11,289 bases of DNA, taken from contig JAKISR010000058.1 in NCBI GenBank assembly GCA_021648465.1, forward strand, positions 1 to 11,289, in the 5' to 3' direction. This document shows positions 1 to 6,067 of the stretch, piece after piece. The first letter of the stretch is position 1. Each line of letters begins with the position of its first letter. Made by a program: the position numbers and the translations under genes. The notes under the pieces were generated by a model. That model worked only from the letters and a program-made list of their open reading frames with translations. It searched no databases and was not told the DNA's origin. This DNA comes from Sulfurimonas sp. Its GTDB lineage: Bacteria; Campylobacterota; Campylobacteria; Campylobacterales; Sulfurimonadaceae.

Positions 1-2
1 AT

Positions 3-127
3 TCTCTTGTTTTGGAAAAAGTTACACCCGTTGGGTGAAGTCTTTGAGTGTGACTTTTTCGCTTTGAAGTACCTAATTATAGAGCAATCAAGCTTGTTGT
101 CTAATTTGGTATGGAATTATTGGGGAT
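3..127 (+). repeat. Left copy of a perfect 125-bp inverted repeat (probable IS end)
   Basis: These 125 bases are the exact reverse complement of 11165-11289; identity stops after GGGGAT, where the left copy continues with GAATT and the right copy with TAAAG. Inside is a 13-bp stem, 15-27 with 48-60, with one T-G wobble. One frame is open from base 1 to a stop at 127-129, and another ends at 36-38, which could be a transposase tail; neither is recognisable. An exact repeat with a sharp boundary that cuts a reading frame is best explained as the terminal part of an insertion sequence whose body lies outside the window. The family cannot be named from this end alone. Confidence 0.75.
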
Positions 128-195
128 GAATTAAGGTTACCACTCCATAATATAATTGTACCTATTGTAATAAAGCCTAATGTTTTTTTTGTCAT
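88..195 (-). pseudogene. Truncated reading frame, probable second cassette gene cut by the repeat element
   Basis: On the minus strand, GGAG followed six bases later by ATG (195-193) opens a frame whose first residues are MTKKTLGFITIGTIILW, typical of an N-terminal signal or membrane segment. Only about 22 codons are native. From base 127 the frame runs into the 125-bp repeat and stops at TGA (90-88), giving a 35-residue product. It starts about 60 bases after the GTTAGAT core of the attC-like site, in the same direction as the DUF2784 gene, as expected for the next gene in a cassette array. Unlike the DUF2784 gene it is AT-rich. The original product cannot be identified. Confidence 0.5.
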
Positions 196-255
196 TTTAG
201 CTCCAATAATTTAAGATTTGGTAAGTAGTTACATTCGAAATTTTTTAAAACACTC

Positions 256-313
256 ATCTAACGCGCGCATCAGCGATCGACGCAAGCGTAGCTTATAAAG
301 ATCCTTGTTAGGA
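256..313 (-). other. attC: attC-like recombination site at the 3' end of the DUF2784 cassette
   Basis: Read on the minus strand, the site begins with TCCTAAC (313-307), close to the inverse core RYYYAAC, and ends with GTTAGAT (262-256), a perfect match to the integron core GTTRRRY. The span of 58 bp is at the short end of the known attC range. The TAA stop of the DUF2784 gene lies inside the inverse core, the arrangement usual in compact cassettes. The central part holds GC-rich imperfect complementarity (ACGC-TT-GCGT) but the stem is weaker than in typical sites. Assignment rests on the core sites and gene position; a covariance-model search for attC was not possible. Confidence 0.62.
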
Positions 314-733
314 GGCACCACCTTGAAACCCTATTGAAAATGCACGCGGTCGCACCAAAAACCAGCTAGCCAACACCAGCCCACCAAAGATAGTGTAACA
401 AACGAGAAAAATCCACGATGGGGCTTGATAGTACAAGAGTTCATTCAACCAGTATGTTATGAAGGAACCTTGGTAGATAGTTTCTCCCGCTTTCGATCGT
501 AGATCCATTTCCCAAATTGTCAGTGGGCAAATGACACCAAACCAAGCTTGCAATACGACTACGCCAATTCCTAGTAAATGCATGACACGGAACCATGGGT
601 TTCTGATCCACCGCCATGATAAAAACTTACCCACGAAAATAAGAACTAAGCCGAGCACAACAAAGACTACGAACAATACATGTGTTACAAGTAGGACATC
701 GGCTACCAGAGAATAGTGTGCCTGGGATTCCAT
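308..733 (-). CDS. DUF2784 family membrane protein, likely an integron cassette gene
   Basis: The 141-residue product has the hallmarks of DUF2784: an N-terminal hydrophobic hairpin (about 11-35), RNPWFRVMHL at 44-53, QAWFGVICPLTIWE at 62-75, a SFITYWL...YYQAP segment at 90-105 and a last hydrophobic segment (about 107-127) before a PR-containing tail. Four membrane spans are likely; the function of the family is unknown. ATG is preceded by GGAG at good spacing, directly after a GTTAGGA core site, and the stop lies in the attC inverse core. The gene is visibly richer in G and C than everything to its right, and its codon use differs from its neighbours. Both point to acquisition from another lineage through an integron. 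A GCTATAAT promoter word at 836-829 could drive it. Confidence 0.88.
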   Translation of the reverse strand: MESQAHYSLVADVLLVTHVLFVVFVVLGLVLIFVGKFLSWRWIRNPWFRVMHLLGIGVVVLQAWFGVICPLTIWEMDLRSKAGETIYQGSFITYWLNELLYYQAPSWIFLVCYTIFGGLVLASWFLVRPRAFSIGFQGGAS

Positions 734-739
734 AGTGTC

Positions 740-784
740 TCCTAACGGTGGGGGACTCGTTTAGAGTTCAGCCCCCGCCGTTGC
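740..784 (-). other. attC: attC-like hairpin upstream of the DUF2784 cassette
   Basis: Arms 744-757 and 770-782 pair over 13 base pairs (one G-T wobble) with A755 left extrahelical, around a 12-base loop. On the minus strand the structure starts with AAC and ends with GTTAGGA (746-740), so it carries the AAC...GTT termini, a protruding base and a loop, all traits of folded attC sites. The GTTAGGA end deviates from GTTRRRY only at the last base. It lies six bases before the ATG of the DUF2784 gene and may be the attC of a preceding cassette, or a hybrid left after cassette insertion. At about 45 bp it is shorter than classical attC sites. Confidence 0.5.
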
Positions 785-812
785 ATGTTTCCGCTTCGCG
801 GGAACATGCAAC
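780..812. repeat. 15-bp perfect-pairing hairpin with a three-base loop
   Basis: Bases 780-794 pair completely with 798-812 (one T-G wobble at 790/802), leaving only TTC unpaired. The arm begins GTTGCATG and its partner ends CATGCAAC. The GTT at 780-782 is shared with the neighbouring attC-like hairpin, so the two structures exclude each other. The GC-rich foreign stretch ends here; AT-rich DNA starts at 813. It may be a transcription terminator, part of a larger cassette boundary or a protein-binding palindrome. No T-tract of useful length follows on either strand. Confidence 0.7.
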
Positions 813-828
813 TATTTATTCAACGAAC

Positions 829-834
829 ATTATA
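829..834 (-). promoter_or_regulatory. Predicted -10 element (TATAAT) reading into the cassette
   Basis: On the minus strand the word TTTGCTATAATG lies about 95 bases upstream of the DUF2784 start. The same GCTATAAT word stands before several genes here (3858-3865, 6053-6060, 8639-8646). There is no convincing -35 box, which is normal for Campylobacterota sigma-70 promoters. It lies in native AT-rich DNA just outside the GC-rich segment, a position that could serve as a cassette promoter. Confidence 0.5.
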
Positions 835-835
835 G

Positions 836-1276
836 CAAACTATAACAATATACGACAGATAAACGAACACCAAAAGTGTTCTATCTAATTTTACGAAAAT
901 GCCTAAAAATAGGTGTTTAATTTTATGTATTTTCAAAATATTTAAAATAATAGTTATAAACTTAAACAAAAAGTGTATATTTAATATTTTTTAGGCTGTT
1001 ATTTGAATATAAATGAGTATTATTTATCACATATAAGGTATTAAACAACATAATGTAGCTTAAGTGAATAAGTTAAAATGTACTATAAACAACTATTAAA
1101 AGCTACTGTAAGAAAAATTGAATATTTGCTAAAAGCTGTAAGTTTGGTATTTTGTGGTTATTTGTATTCTATGGTATAGAATTTAATTAAGTCACTGTTT
1201 AAGCACTTATACGCCTGATTGGAAGAAAAGAAAGGAGCGATTGGAATTATATGTTATTATTAGGAAAAATGATTTC
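836..1276. other. AT-rich stretch without a convincing gene
   Basis: Short frames exist on both strands but none has a ribosome binding site with a frame above about 30 codons. Small palindromes are present: GAACAC/GTGTTC around 866-882, CCTA/TAGG around 902-913 and ATTCTAT/ATAGAAT at 1166-1182, the last lying downstream of the exonuclease gene and possibly weakly terminating it. No tRNA, CRISPR or integrase is visible. It may be decayed cassette or intergenic DNA. Confidence 0.5.
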
Positions 1277-2020
1277 TCAATTCCCTAATACACTATTTAT
1301 AGAGTAACGCATATCCTCATCTAAATTTTCCATACCACTTAACATCCATCTGAGATATCCAGCATCACTTGTTGCTACTTCTTGCAAAGTTTTACCTTTA
1401 TATTTTCCAAATTTAAATGATTTGATTAGTATAGGGGTATTTGTTAAATCAACCATTTTTTCAACTGAATTTTCATTTGGAAACCCTAAGGCAACTTTGT
1501 CTTTTAATTTGCTAAGTAGCAGTTTTAAGATTAGAACATCGCCGATTGCGTCATGAGCTTTCACAACTATACCTAAAGTGTCAGCCTCTTTTTGTTCATC
1601 TTTGTAAAGATTCATTTTATAACGAAAGTATTGAAGTCTATGAGCTTCTTCATCAGGTAGTACATGTTTAGCGACTCTAAGAGTATCTATAACTTTCATT
1701 TTAGTGTTAAATCCTTCACGCTCAAGCATACCTAAATCAAAAGGTGCATTGTGAATAATTATATAGTTCTCAGGAATATTTAATTCTAAAAGCCTTTTGT
1801 ATGAATTGCTTTCAATACAAGTAGGTTTTTCTTCTAACATTTCTGGTGTTATACCATGAACTTCCATAGCCCCAAAACTAATCGGCACATTAGAACTAAA
1901 AAATTCATTTTGAACTTCCACCTCTTTTTCTCCAAGAACAATATAACCCAACTGAATTATTCTGTCATTTTCTCCTGTTCCTGTTGTTTCTGTATCTAAG
2001 ATAATATATTTTTTTGCCAA
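1277..2020 (-). CDS. DEDDh 3'-5' exonuclease, ExoX/DnaQ-like
   Basis: The 247-residue protein has the RNase T/DnaQ exonuclease fold: motif I DTETTG at 9-14 (D9, E11), motif II around HNAPFDLGMLE (D95) and motif III HDAIGDV with H156 and D161, making a complete DEDDh metal site. Residues about 200-227 (FKFGKYKGKTLQEV...YLRWML) resemble the small C-terminal domain of exodeoxyribonuclease X and DUF3820-type proteins. It should remove nucleotides from DNA 3' ends in the cytoplasm, in repair or proofreading-like roles rather than as the replicative epsilon subunit, given its size and tail. The start is TTG (2020-2018), preceded by AAGGA at seven bases. It begins ten bases after the stop of the 2031-2408 gene, so the two are probably cotranscribed. 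Confidence 0.88.
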   Translation of the reverse strand: MAKKYIILDTETTGTGENDRIIQLGYIVLGEKEVEVQNEFFSSNVPISFGAMEVHGITPEMLEEKPTCIESNSYKRLLELNIPENYIIIHNAPFDLGMLEREGFNTKMKVIDTLRVAKHVLPDEEAHRLQYFRYKMNLYKDEQKEADTLGIVVKAHDAIGDVLILKLLLSKLKDKVALGFPNENSVEKMVDLTNTPILIKSFKFGKYKGKTLQEVATSDAGYLRWMLSGMENLDEDMRYSINSVLGN

Positions 2021-2030
2021 TGTTTTTTCC

Positions 2031-2408
2031 TTAACTTTTTAAAAATGAATCTAGCATATAGTATTTTTGTGCATATAGATATTTTGCACTTAGTTCTAGT
2101 TTAATAGTTTCATTTTTGATAGTATAAGAACAAAATTGAATAAATTTAAGACGTATAGTCTCCCCTTTATATTCAAAGTTCCTAACTGCTAATGGTTCAT
2201 TTATTTCTTCTAATAAATTTTGAATATCAATAATGGAATTTTTGCACGGATGAAGGTTTAAAAGTTTAAAAAAAGTTGAAAATTTTATTTCCATCTTTAA
2301 ATCATCGTGTGTGACATATGTATTGTATATGGCACAAGCTAATTTTAAAGCATCTTCACTTAGTGGTTCTGCTAATAATTTTTGTTTTATTATTTCATCA
2401 TGATTCAT
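2031..2408 (-). CDS. Hypothetical protein, 125 aa, upstream of exonuclease
   Basis: I do not recognise this family. The protein is cytoplasmic in appearance: no signal peptide or membrane segment, charged, with predicted helices at the N-terminus (EIIKQKLLAEPLSEDALKLA) and a strand-rich second half ending KLELSAKYLYAQKYYMLDSF. The length and the alternation of helices with a late beta pair are compatible with a small winged-helix protein, but this is a weak structural guess. It lies ten bases upstream of the exonuclease gene in the same direction and would share its transcript. ATG at 2408-2406 lacks a Shine-Dalgarno sequence; a TATAAT lies ten bases before it, suggesting a nearly leaderless mRNA. 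Confidence 0.7.
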   Translation of the reverse strand: MNHDEIIKQKLLAEPLSEDALKLACAIYNTYVTHDDLKMEIKFSTFFKLLNLHPCKNSIIDIQNLLEEINEPLAVRNFEYKGETIRLKFIQFCSYTIKNETIKLELSAKYLYAQKYYMLDSFLKS

Positions 2409-2494
2409 AATTATTATATTATATGCATTAGCATTAAAATCCTATAAAATAGAGGTAAATATGATACACTTTTAAAAAAACATAGGATTTCTTA
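2409..2494. promoter_or_regulatory. Divergent promoter region between hypothetical gene and amidase
   Basis: Leftward, GCATATAAT places a -10 at 2423-2418, with start of transcription expected within a few bases of the ATG at 2408. Rightward, TATAAAAT at 2443-2450 could be the -10 for the amidase gene, leaving a leader of around 40 bases that ends with AGGA before the GTG start. No clear -35 elements or operator palindromes are visible. Confidence 0.4.
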
Positions 2495-3148
2495 GTGTAT
2501 AAAACTATTTATTTGTTAATTTTAGTATCTATCTCTAGTTTTGCTTTAGAGATAAATCAACTTCCAATTTTATTTGGAGAAAAAAGAATAGAGCTTACAA
2601 AAAAATATATAAAAATCCATTATAATTTAGATGTAAAAGATATAAAAATTACTCCCAAAATTATAGTTATTCATCATACGGCTATAGATGATTTTAAAGA
2701 CTCACTTTCTCGCTTTACTCCTGAAATACTTCCATCGGATAGACCAGATATACAAAAAGCAGGAGCTGTAAATGTATCCACTCACTTTATGATAGAACGA
2801 GATGGAACAATAAATCAACTTATGCCTCTTGATTATATGGGAAGACATGTAATAGGACTTAATTATAACTCTATAGGGATAGAAAATGTTGGTGGTCAAA
2901 ACTCAGCGGACAATTTAACAGATGCACAATTACGCTCAAATATAGAGCTAGTAAAAATACTTAAAAGAGAGTTTAAAACTATAGAATATGTGATAGGACA
3001 TTATGAATATAAATGTTTTGAAAAACATGAACTTTGGCTTGAGCTAGATGATAACTATAGAACTAAAAAAGATGATCCATCTGTAAGATTTATGAATGAA
3101 TTGCGAAAAGGTATAGATGGATTTAAGGGTGCTTCATGTACAAAGTAA
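2495..3148 (+). CDS. Secreted N-acetylmuramoyl-L-alanine amidase (Amidase_2 family)
   Basis: An N-terminal signal peptide (MYKTIYLLILVSISSFA) sends the 217-residue protein to the periplasm. The Amidase_2/PGRP fold follows: IVIHHTA (H60, first zinc ligand), STHFMIERDGTINQLMP at 95-111, GRHVIGLN at 116-123, SIGIENVG with E130, and VIGHYEY with H169. KKDDPS (K192, D194) supplies the last zinc ligand and the lysine seen in AmpD-like enzymes. It should cut the bond between N-acetylmuramic acid and L-alanine in peptidoglycan, for remodelling or recycling. The start is GTG with AGGA eight bases upstream. It is transcribed alone, divergent from the exonuclease pair. The murein-peptide genes downstream (3892-6047) would use related products, but a functional link is inferred. 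Confidence 0.88.
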   Translation: MYKTIYLLILVSISSFALEINQLPILFGEKRIELTKKYIKIHYNLDVKDIKITPKIIVIHHTAIDDFKDSLSRFTPEILPSDRPDIQKAGAVNVSTHFMIERDGTINQLMPLDYMGRHVIGLNYNSIGIENVGGQNSADNLTDAQLRSNIELVKILKREFKTIEYVIGHYEYKCFEKHELWLELDDNYRTKKDDPSVRFMNELRKGIDGFKGASCTK

Positions 3149-3233
3149 ATTTAAAACTTTTTTGTTATTTTGTTTAATTAGCTAAATAATTATTTGTAGA
3201 GTTAAACCATTAATACAATTTAGCTATTATTTC

Positions 3234-3239
3234 TATAAT
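3234..3239 (+). promoter_or_regulatory. Predicted -10 element for the DUF350 gene
   Basis: TATAAT at 3234-3239 lies 17 bases before the ATG at 3257, and an AAAAGG ribosome binding site sits in between. A second TATTAT at 3225-3230 could serve instead. The preceding 80 bases show nothing else beyond T-rich runs. Confidence 0.5.
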
Positions 3240-3256
3240 TAAAAAAAAGGTATTTT

Positions 3257-3661
3257 ATGTTTATTGACTCATTTTTATCGTTTGGACTTTTCTTTTTTAT
3301 AGCTGTAGCTGTTGTGGTTGTATTTCTTTACCTTTATGCACTTGTAACACCATATGATGATTATAAGCTCATATTCGAGGAGAATAATACAGCGGCAGCT
3401 ATAGGTTTTGGTGGAGCTATACTTGGTCTTTCACTTCCACTTTATAGTGCTGCAGCTGGCTCTGATGCATTTTTAGACTTTACTATTTGGGCTATAGTAG
3501 CTATGGTTATCCAGCTTATCTTAGCTTTTGTTTTAACTCGTAAAATGAGTAAGTTTTCTTTTTCAAAAAAGATAAGTGAGGGTGTTCTATCAGTAGGTGT
3601 ATTGATGGCATTTTTATCTATTTCTATTGGTGTAATTAATGCAGGTTCGATGAGTTACTAA
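3257..3661 (+). CDS. DUF350 family inner-membrane protein
   Basis: The 134-residue product matches the DUF350 pattern: four membrane spans (about 6-29, 46-66, 73-93, 106-128), NNTAAAIGFGGAILGLSLPLYSA-type sequence at 43-65 after the first loop, a cytoplasmic RKMSKFSFSKKISEGV loop at 95-110 and the typical tail SIGVINAGSMSY. Members have two repeated pairs of helices; their molecular function is not established. The start is supported by an AAAAGG sequence nine bases upstream and by the family's usual length. It appears to be a single-gene unit, converging with a small membrane-protein gene at 3672-3794, and a shared hairpin overlaps its stop codon. Confidence 0.88.
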   Translation: MFIDSFLSFGLFFFIAVAVVVVFLYLYALVTPYDDYKLIFEENNTAAAIGFGGAILGLSLPLYSAAAGSDAFLDFTIWAIVAMVIQLILAFVLTRKMSKFSFSKKISEGVLSVGVLMAFLSISIGVINAGSMSY

Positions 3662-3679
3662 AAGTAAATTATTACTTTT
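3660..3679. terminator. Bidirectional AT-only hairpin between convergent genes
   Basis: AAAAGTAA (3660-3667) pairs with TTACTTTT (3672-3679) around a four-base loop. It overlaps the stop codon of the DUF350 gene on one side and that of the 40-aa protein on the other. Its A- and T-rich flanks give a short U-tract in either direction. The stem has only one G-C pair in eight, so termination strength is uncertain. Confidence 0.45.
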
Positions 3680-3794
3680 TATCCTCATCTCGAAGCTCTT
3701 TTTCACTAAAGTTATTTAAGTTTACTGAGTTTTTAGCACCTATTATAAACCAAAGAAGTATACTCACTATACTTATAATTGCTACTATTTCCAA
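3672..3794 (-). CDS. Small single-span membrane protein, 40 aa
   Basis: A minus-strand frame with a TTG start (3794-3792) is preceded by AAGGA at a spacing of about six bases, one of the better ribosome binding sites in the window. The product has one hydrophobic span (about residues 3-20, IVAIISIVSILLWFIIGA) and a charged cytoplasmic tail ending SEKELRDEDKK. It fills the gap between the DUF350 and DUF819 genes. I do not recognise a named family; such short N-terminal anchor proteins often attend respiratory or transport complexes, but nothing here shows a partner. The non-ATG start makes it easy to miss. Confidence 0.6.
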   Translation of the reverse strand: MEIVAIISIVSILLWFIIGAKNSVNLNNFSEKELRDEDKK

Positions 3795-3859
3795 TTTTTA
3801 TCCTTTTTACTATTAAAAGAAACACTATCTTATTTAAGCAAATGATTTAAAAACCTTGC

Positions 3860-3865
3860 TATAAT
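3860..3865 (+). promoter_or_regulatory. Predicted -10 element for the DUF819-epimerase operon
   Basis: TTGCTATAATC places TATAAT at 3860-3865. Transcription would start near 3872, giving a 20-base leader that contains AGGA before the ATG at 3892. This is the clearest promoter of the window and matches the GCTATAAT word found elsewhere in it. Confidence 0.65.
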
Positions 3866-3891
3866 CTATTTAGAATTTCACTAGGATTGCT

Positions 3892-5025
3892 ATGATTAGC
3901 TCACCTCTTTTTTATCTTTTTACTTTAGCATTAGTTGCAACAATCTTCTCACTTTTAGAGCAAAAAACAAAATATAAAATTTTTAAATATATTCCCGCTG
4001 TTGTGATGATATATGCTTGTAGTATGTTTTTAGCTGGAGTTGGTTTTTTTGAGCAAAATTCTGAGATAACAAATATATACAAAACTCTAAAGAAAAATCT
4101 ACTTCCTGCTATGCTTTTTTTGATGCTATTACAGATTGATTTTAGACATTTTTTTAAACTTGGTAGGTCTTTGCTTATCTCGTATGTTTTAGCAGTGTCT
4201 TCTTTAGGGGTAGGGTTTATAGCTGTCTCCATTATTTTTGATTTTGACAGTGAGATGGCTTCTGCTTTTGGAGCGTTAGCTGGAAGTTGGACTGGTGGGA
4301 CTGCAAATATGGTAGCGGTTGGCTCAGCTCTTGAGGTTTCTGATGAAGCATTCGGATACGCACTTATTGTTGACAGCGTAAACTATACTATTTGGGTTAT
4401 GTTTTTACTGTTTTTAGTACCTTTTTCAACTTTGTTTAATAAGTTTACAAAGAGTAATGAAATTATGAAGAGTATTGATGAGATAGGGTGTGCTTGTAGT
4501 CTTGGAGCTAAGAGATATTGGCTTTTAGTAATTCTATCAATTATAGTAGCATTAGCTGTAAATGCCATAGCAAGCATTGAGTTTAAGATACTCAGTTATA
4601 CAACCACTATAGTTGTTTTAGCTACACTTTTAGGAGTAGCAGGCTCTTTCACAAGACTAAAAGATATAAATGGTTCAAGTGAGGTTGCAAGCTCTATGCT
4701 TTATCTTCTTATAGCACTTATTGGCTCTCGTGCTGTAATTGATAATTTTGGTGATGTTGGAATTTATGTTTTAGCTGGTTTTATGATTTTGCTTATTCAT
4801 GCTGTGATTATGGTGATTGGTGCAAAAATATTTAAGTTAGATTTGTTCTCCATTGCGGTTTCATCTCTCTCAAATATAGGTGGAGTGGCATCTGCCCCAA
4901 TTCTTGCTGCAACTTATAATAAAGCACTAGTAAGCGTTGGTGTATTGATGGCTATAATGGGGTATCTTATAGGAACTTTTGCTGGTTTGCTTTTAGGTAA
5001 AATTTTAATGGAATTTGCAAAGTGA
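3892..5025 (+). CDS. DUF819 family membrane protein, putative transporter
   Basis: The 377-residue protein is almost wholly hydrophobic with roughly ten membrane spans and matches DUF819 (YjcL-like). Visible family features are the segment GALAGSWTGGTANMVAVGSAL at about 127-147, with conserved glycines and a discontinuous-helix look, and a second similar break at SSLSNIGGVASAPILAATY near 324-342, suggesting two inverted repeats as in transporters of the anion or sodium-coupled type. It lies in the inner membrane. Its stop overlaps the GTG start of the L-Ala-D/L-Glu epimerase by four bases, so the proteins are made together. This makes import of murein-derived or other dipeptides an attractive role, though inferred from context only. 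The start has AGGA seven bases upstream. Confidence 0.85.
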   Translation: MISSPLFYLFTLALVATIFSLLEQKTKYKIFKYIPAVVMIYACSMFLAGVGFFEQNSEITNIYKTLKKNLLPAMLFLMLLQIDFRHFFKLGRSLLISYVLAVSSLGVGFIAVSIIFDFDSEMASAFGALAGSWTGGTANMVAVGSALEVSDEAFGYALIVDSVNYTIWVMFLLFLVPFSTLFNKFTKSNEIMKSIDEIGCACSLGAKRYWLLVILSIIVALAVNAIASIEFKILSYTTTIVVLATLLGVAGSFTRLKDINGSSEVASSMLYLLIALIGSRAVIDNFGDVGIYVLAGFMILLIHAVIMVIGAKIFKLDLFSIAVSSLSNIGGVASAPILAATYNKALVSVGVLMAIMGYLIGTFAGLLLGKILMEFAK

Positions 5026-6047
5026 TAGCTAGTATTACAACTAGAATAGAATATATAGAGCTAAAAACACCATTTAAAACTGCCCTAAGAGAAACTTCAC
5101 AAGTTGAACTTGTAAGAGTATATGTTAAAAATGAAAAAGGTTTACTCGGAATTGGTGAAGCTCCTGCTACCAAAGCTATAACAGGTGAAGATTTAGAGAC
5201 TATCACAAATTTTATAAATAGCATAAAAAATGATTTTATAAACTTACATAGTGATGAGTGTTTATCCGTTTTACACTCAAGTACAAATATAGGCTCATCT
5301 GCTAAGACTGCTCTTGATATGGCATTTATATCTCTTAGTTTAAAAGAGAAAAATAAAAGTTTTATAGAGTACTTTAAAACAAAAGATTTAACTCCAATAA
5401 AAACAAATATAACCATAAGTTTAACAGATATTAAAGTGATGCTAAGTGAGGCAAAAAAAGCATGTAAAGGTGGCATGGATATACTAAAAGTTAAACTAGG
5501 TAATGATATCTCTCATTCCATAGAAGTAATACAAAAAATTTCATATGAATTACCATCAGCAAAAATATTGGTAGATGCAAACCAAGCTTGGAGTTTAGAA
5601 AAATCATTAGAGTTTATAGAAGCTATGAGAGATGTAAAGATAGAGTTAATTGAACAACCTGTAGTAGCAAATGATTTAAGTGCCTTAAAGAAAATAACAC
5701 AAGTTTCACATATTCCAATATTAGCAGATGAAGCAGTTTTTACACTAGATGATGTAAAAAGAGTTATAGAATCTCAAAGTGCAAATATGATAAACATAAA
5801 ACTTATGAAATGTGGTGGAGTTATAAAAGCTATAGAAATATTAGAGTATGCAAGAGAAAAAAACATAGTGTTGATGCTTGGTTCTATGCTTGAGGGTACA
5901 AACTCTATAGCTATTGCAATCCATTTAGCAATGGCTTACAGAGATGTTATAAAGTATATAGATTTAGATAGTCCACTGCTTTACAAAAAGTTACCAAAAA
6001 TGGATGATTTTGAATATATTGGTAATGAGATAAGGTACAAAAAATAA
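5022..6047 (+). CDS. L-Ala-D/L-Glu (dipeptide) epimerase, enolase superfamily
   Basis: The 341-residue protein shows the muconate-lactonizing subgroup fold: an N-terminal capping domain (1 to about 120) and a barrel with KVKLG (K156, K158 acid/base), DANQAW (D185 metal ligand), IEQPV (E211), ADEAV (D236) and INIKLMKCGG (K260, the opposite base). A DLD motif (D314, D316) near the C-terminus matches the pair that binds the substrate amino group in Ala-Glu epimerases. It should interconvert L-Ala-D-Glu and L-Ala-L-Glu, letting peptidases degrade peptides released from peptidoglycan. Other dipeptides are possible, as specificity varies in this group. It starts with GTG inside the last codons of the DUF819 gene, implying translational coupling. 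The cytoplasmic enzyme fits a recycling pathway fed by the transporter. Confidence 0.87.
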   Translation: MIASITTRIEYIELKTPFKTALRETSQVELVRVYVKNEKGLLGIGEAPATKAITGEDLETITNFINSIKNDFINLHSDECLSVLHSSTNIGSSAKTALDMAFISLSLKEKNKSFIEYFKTKDLTPIKTNITISLTDIKVMLSEAKKACKGGMDILKVKLGNDISHSIEVIQKISYELPSAKILVDANQAWSLEKSLEFIEAMRDVKIELIEQPVVANDLSALKKITQVSHIPILADEAVFTLDDVKRVIESQSANMINIKLMKCGGVIKAIEILEYAREKNIVLMLGSMLEGTNSIAIAIHLAMAYRDVIKYIDLDSPLLYKKLPKMDDFEYIGNEIRYKK

Positions 6048-6054
6048 TTTAAGC

Positions 6055-6060
6055 TATAAT
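6055..6060 (+). promoter_or_regulatory. Predicted -10 element directly before the peroxidase gene
   Basis: AAGCTATAAT ends only seven bases before the ATG at 6068, within the 20-base gap after the epimerase gene. Transcription from it would start at or next to the start codon. No Shine-Dalgarno sequence precedes this ATG, so a leaderless mRNA is plausible alongside read-through from the operon upstream. Confidence 0.45.
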
Positions 6061-6067
6061 AACTCTT

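Noticed and set aside
1..129. Open frame on the plus strand through the left repeat
   Set aside because: It has no start in the window, its stop lies just outside the repeat, and the right copy ends at a different stop; the sequence is unrecognisable as a transposase, so it is only mentioned under the repeat.
531..716. Plus-strand frame antisense to DUF2784
   Set aside because: Threonine-rich shadow of the real minus-strand gene, without a ribosome binding site.
836..1276. Further integron cassette or CRISPR array
   Set aside because: No additional GTTRRRY/RYYYAAC pairs with an internal stem and no regularly spaced repeats; only short AT-rich palindromes.
1252..1308. Plus-strand 18-codon frame with a GGAG upstream
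   Set aside because: Very short, lies mostly over the end of the exonuclease gene and has poor spacing; probably chance.
2031..2408. Plasmid-type replication initiator
   Set aside because: The C-terminal KYLYAQKYYML loosely recalls winged-helix Rep proteins, but length, context and lack of iterons do not support it.
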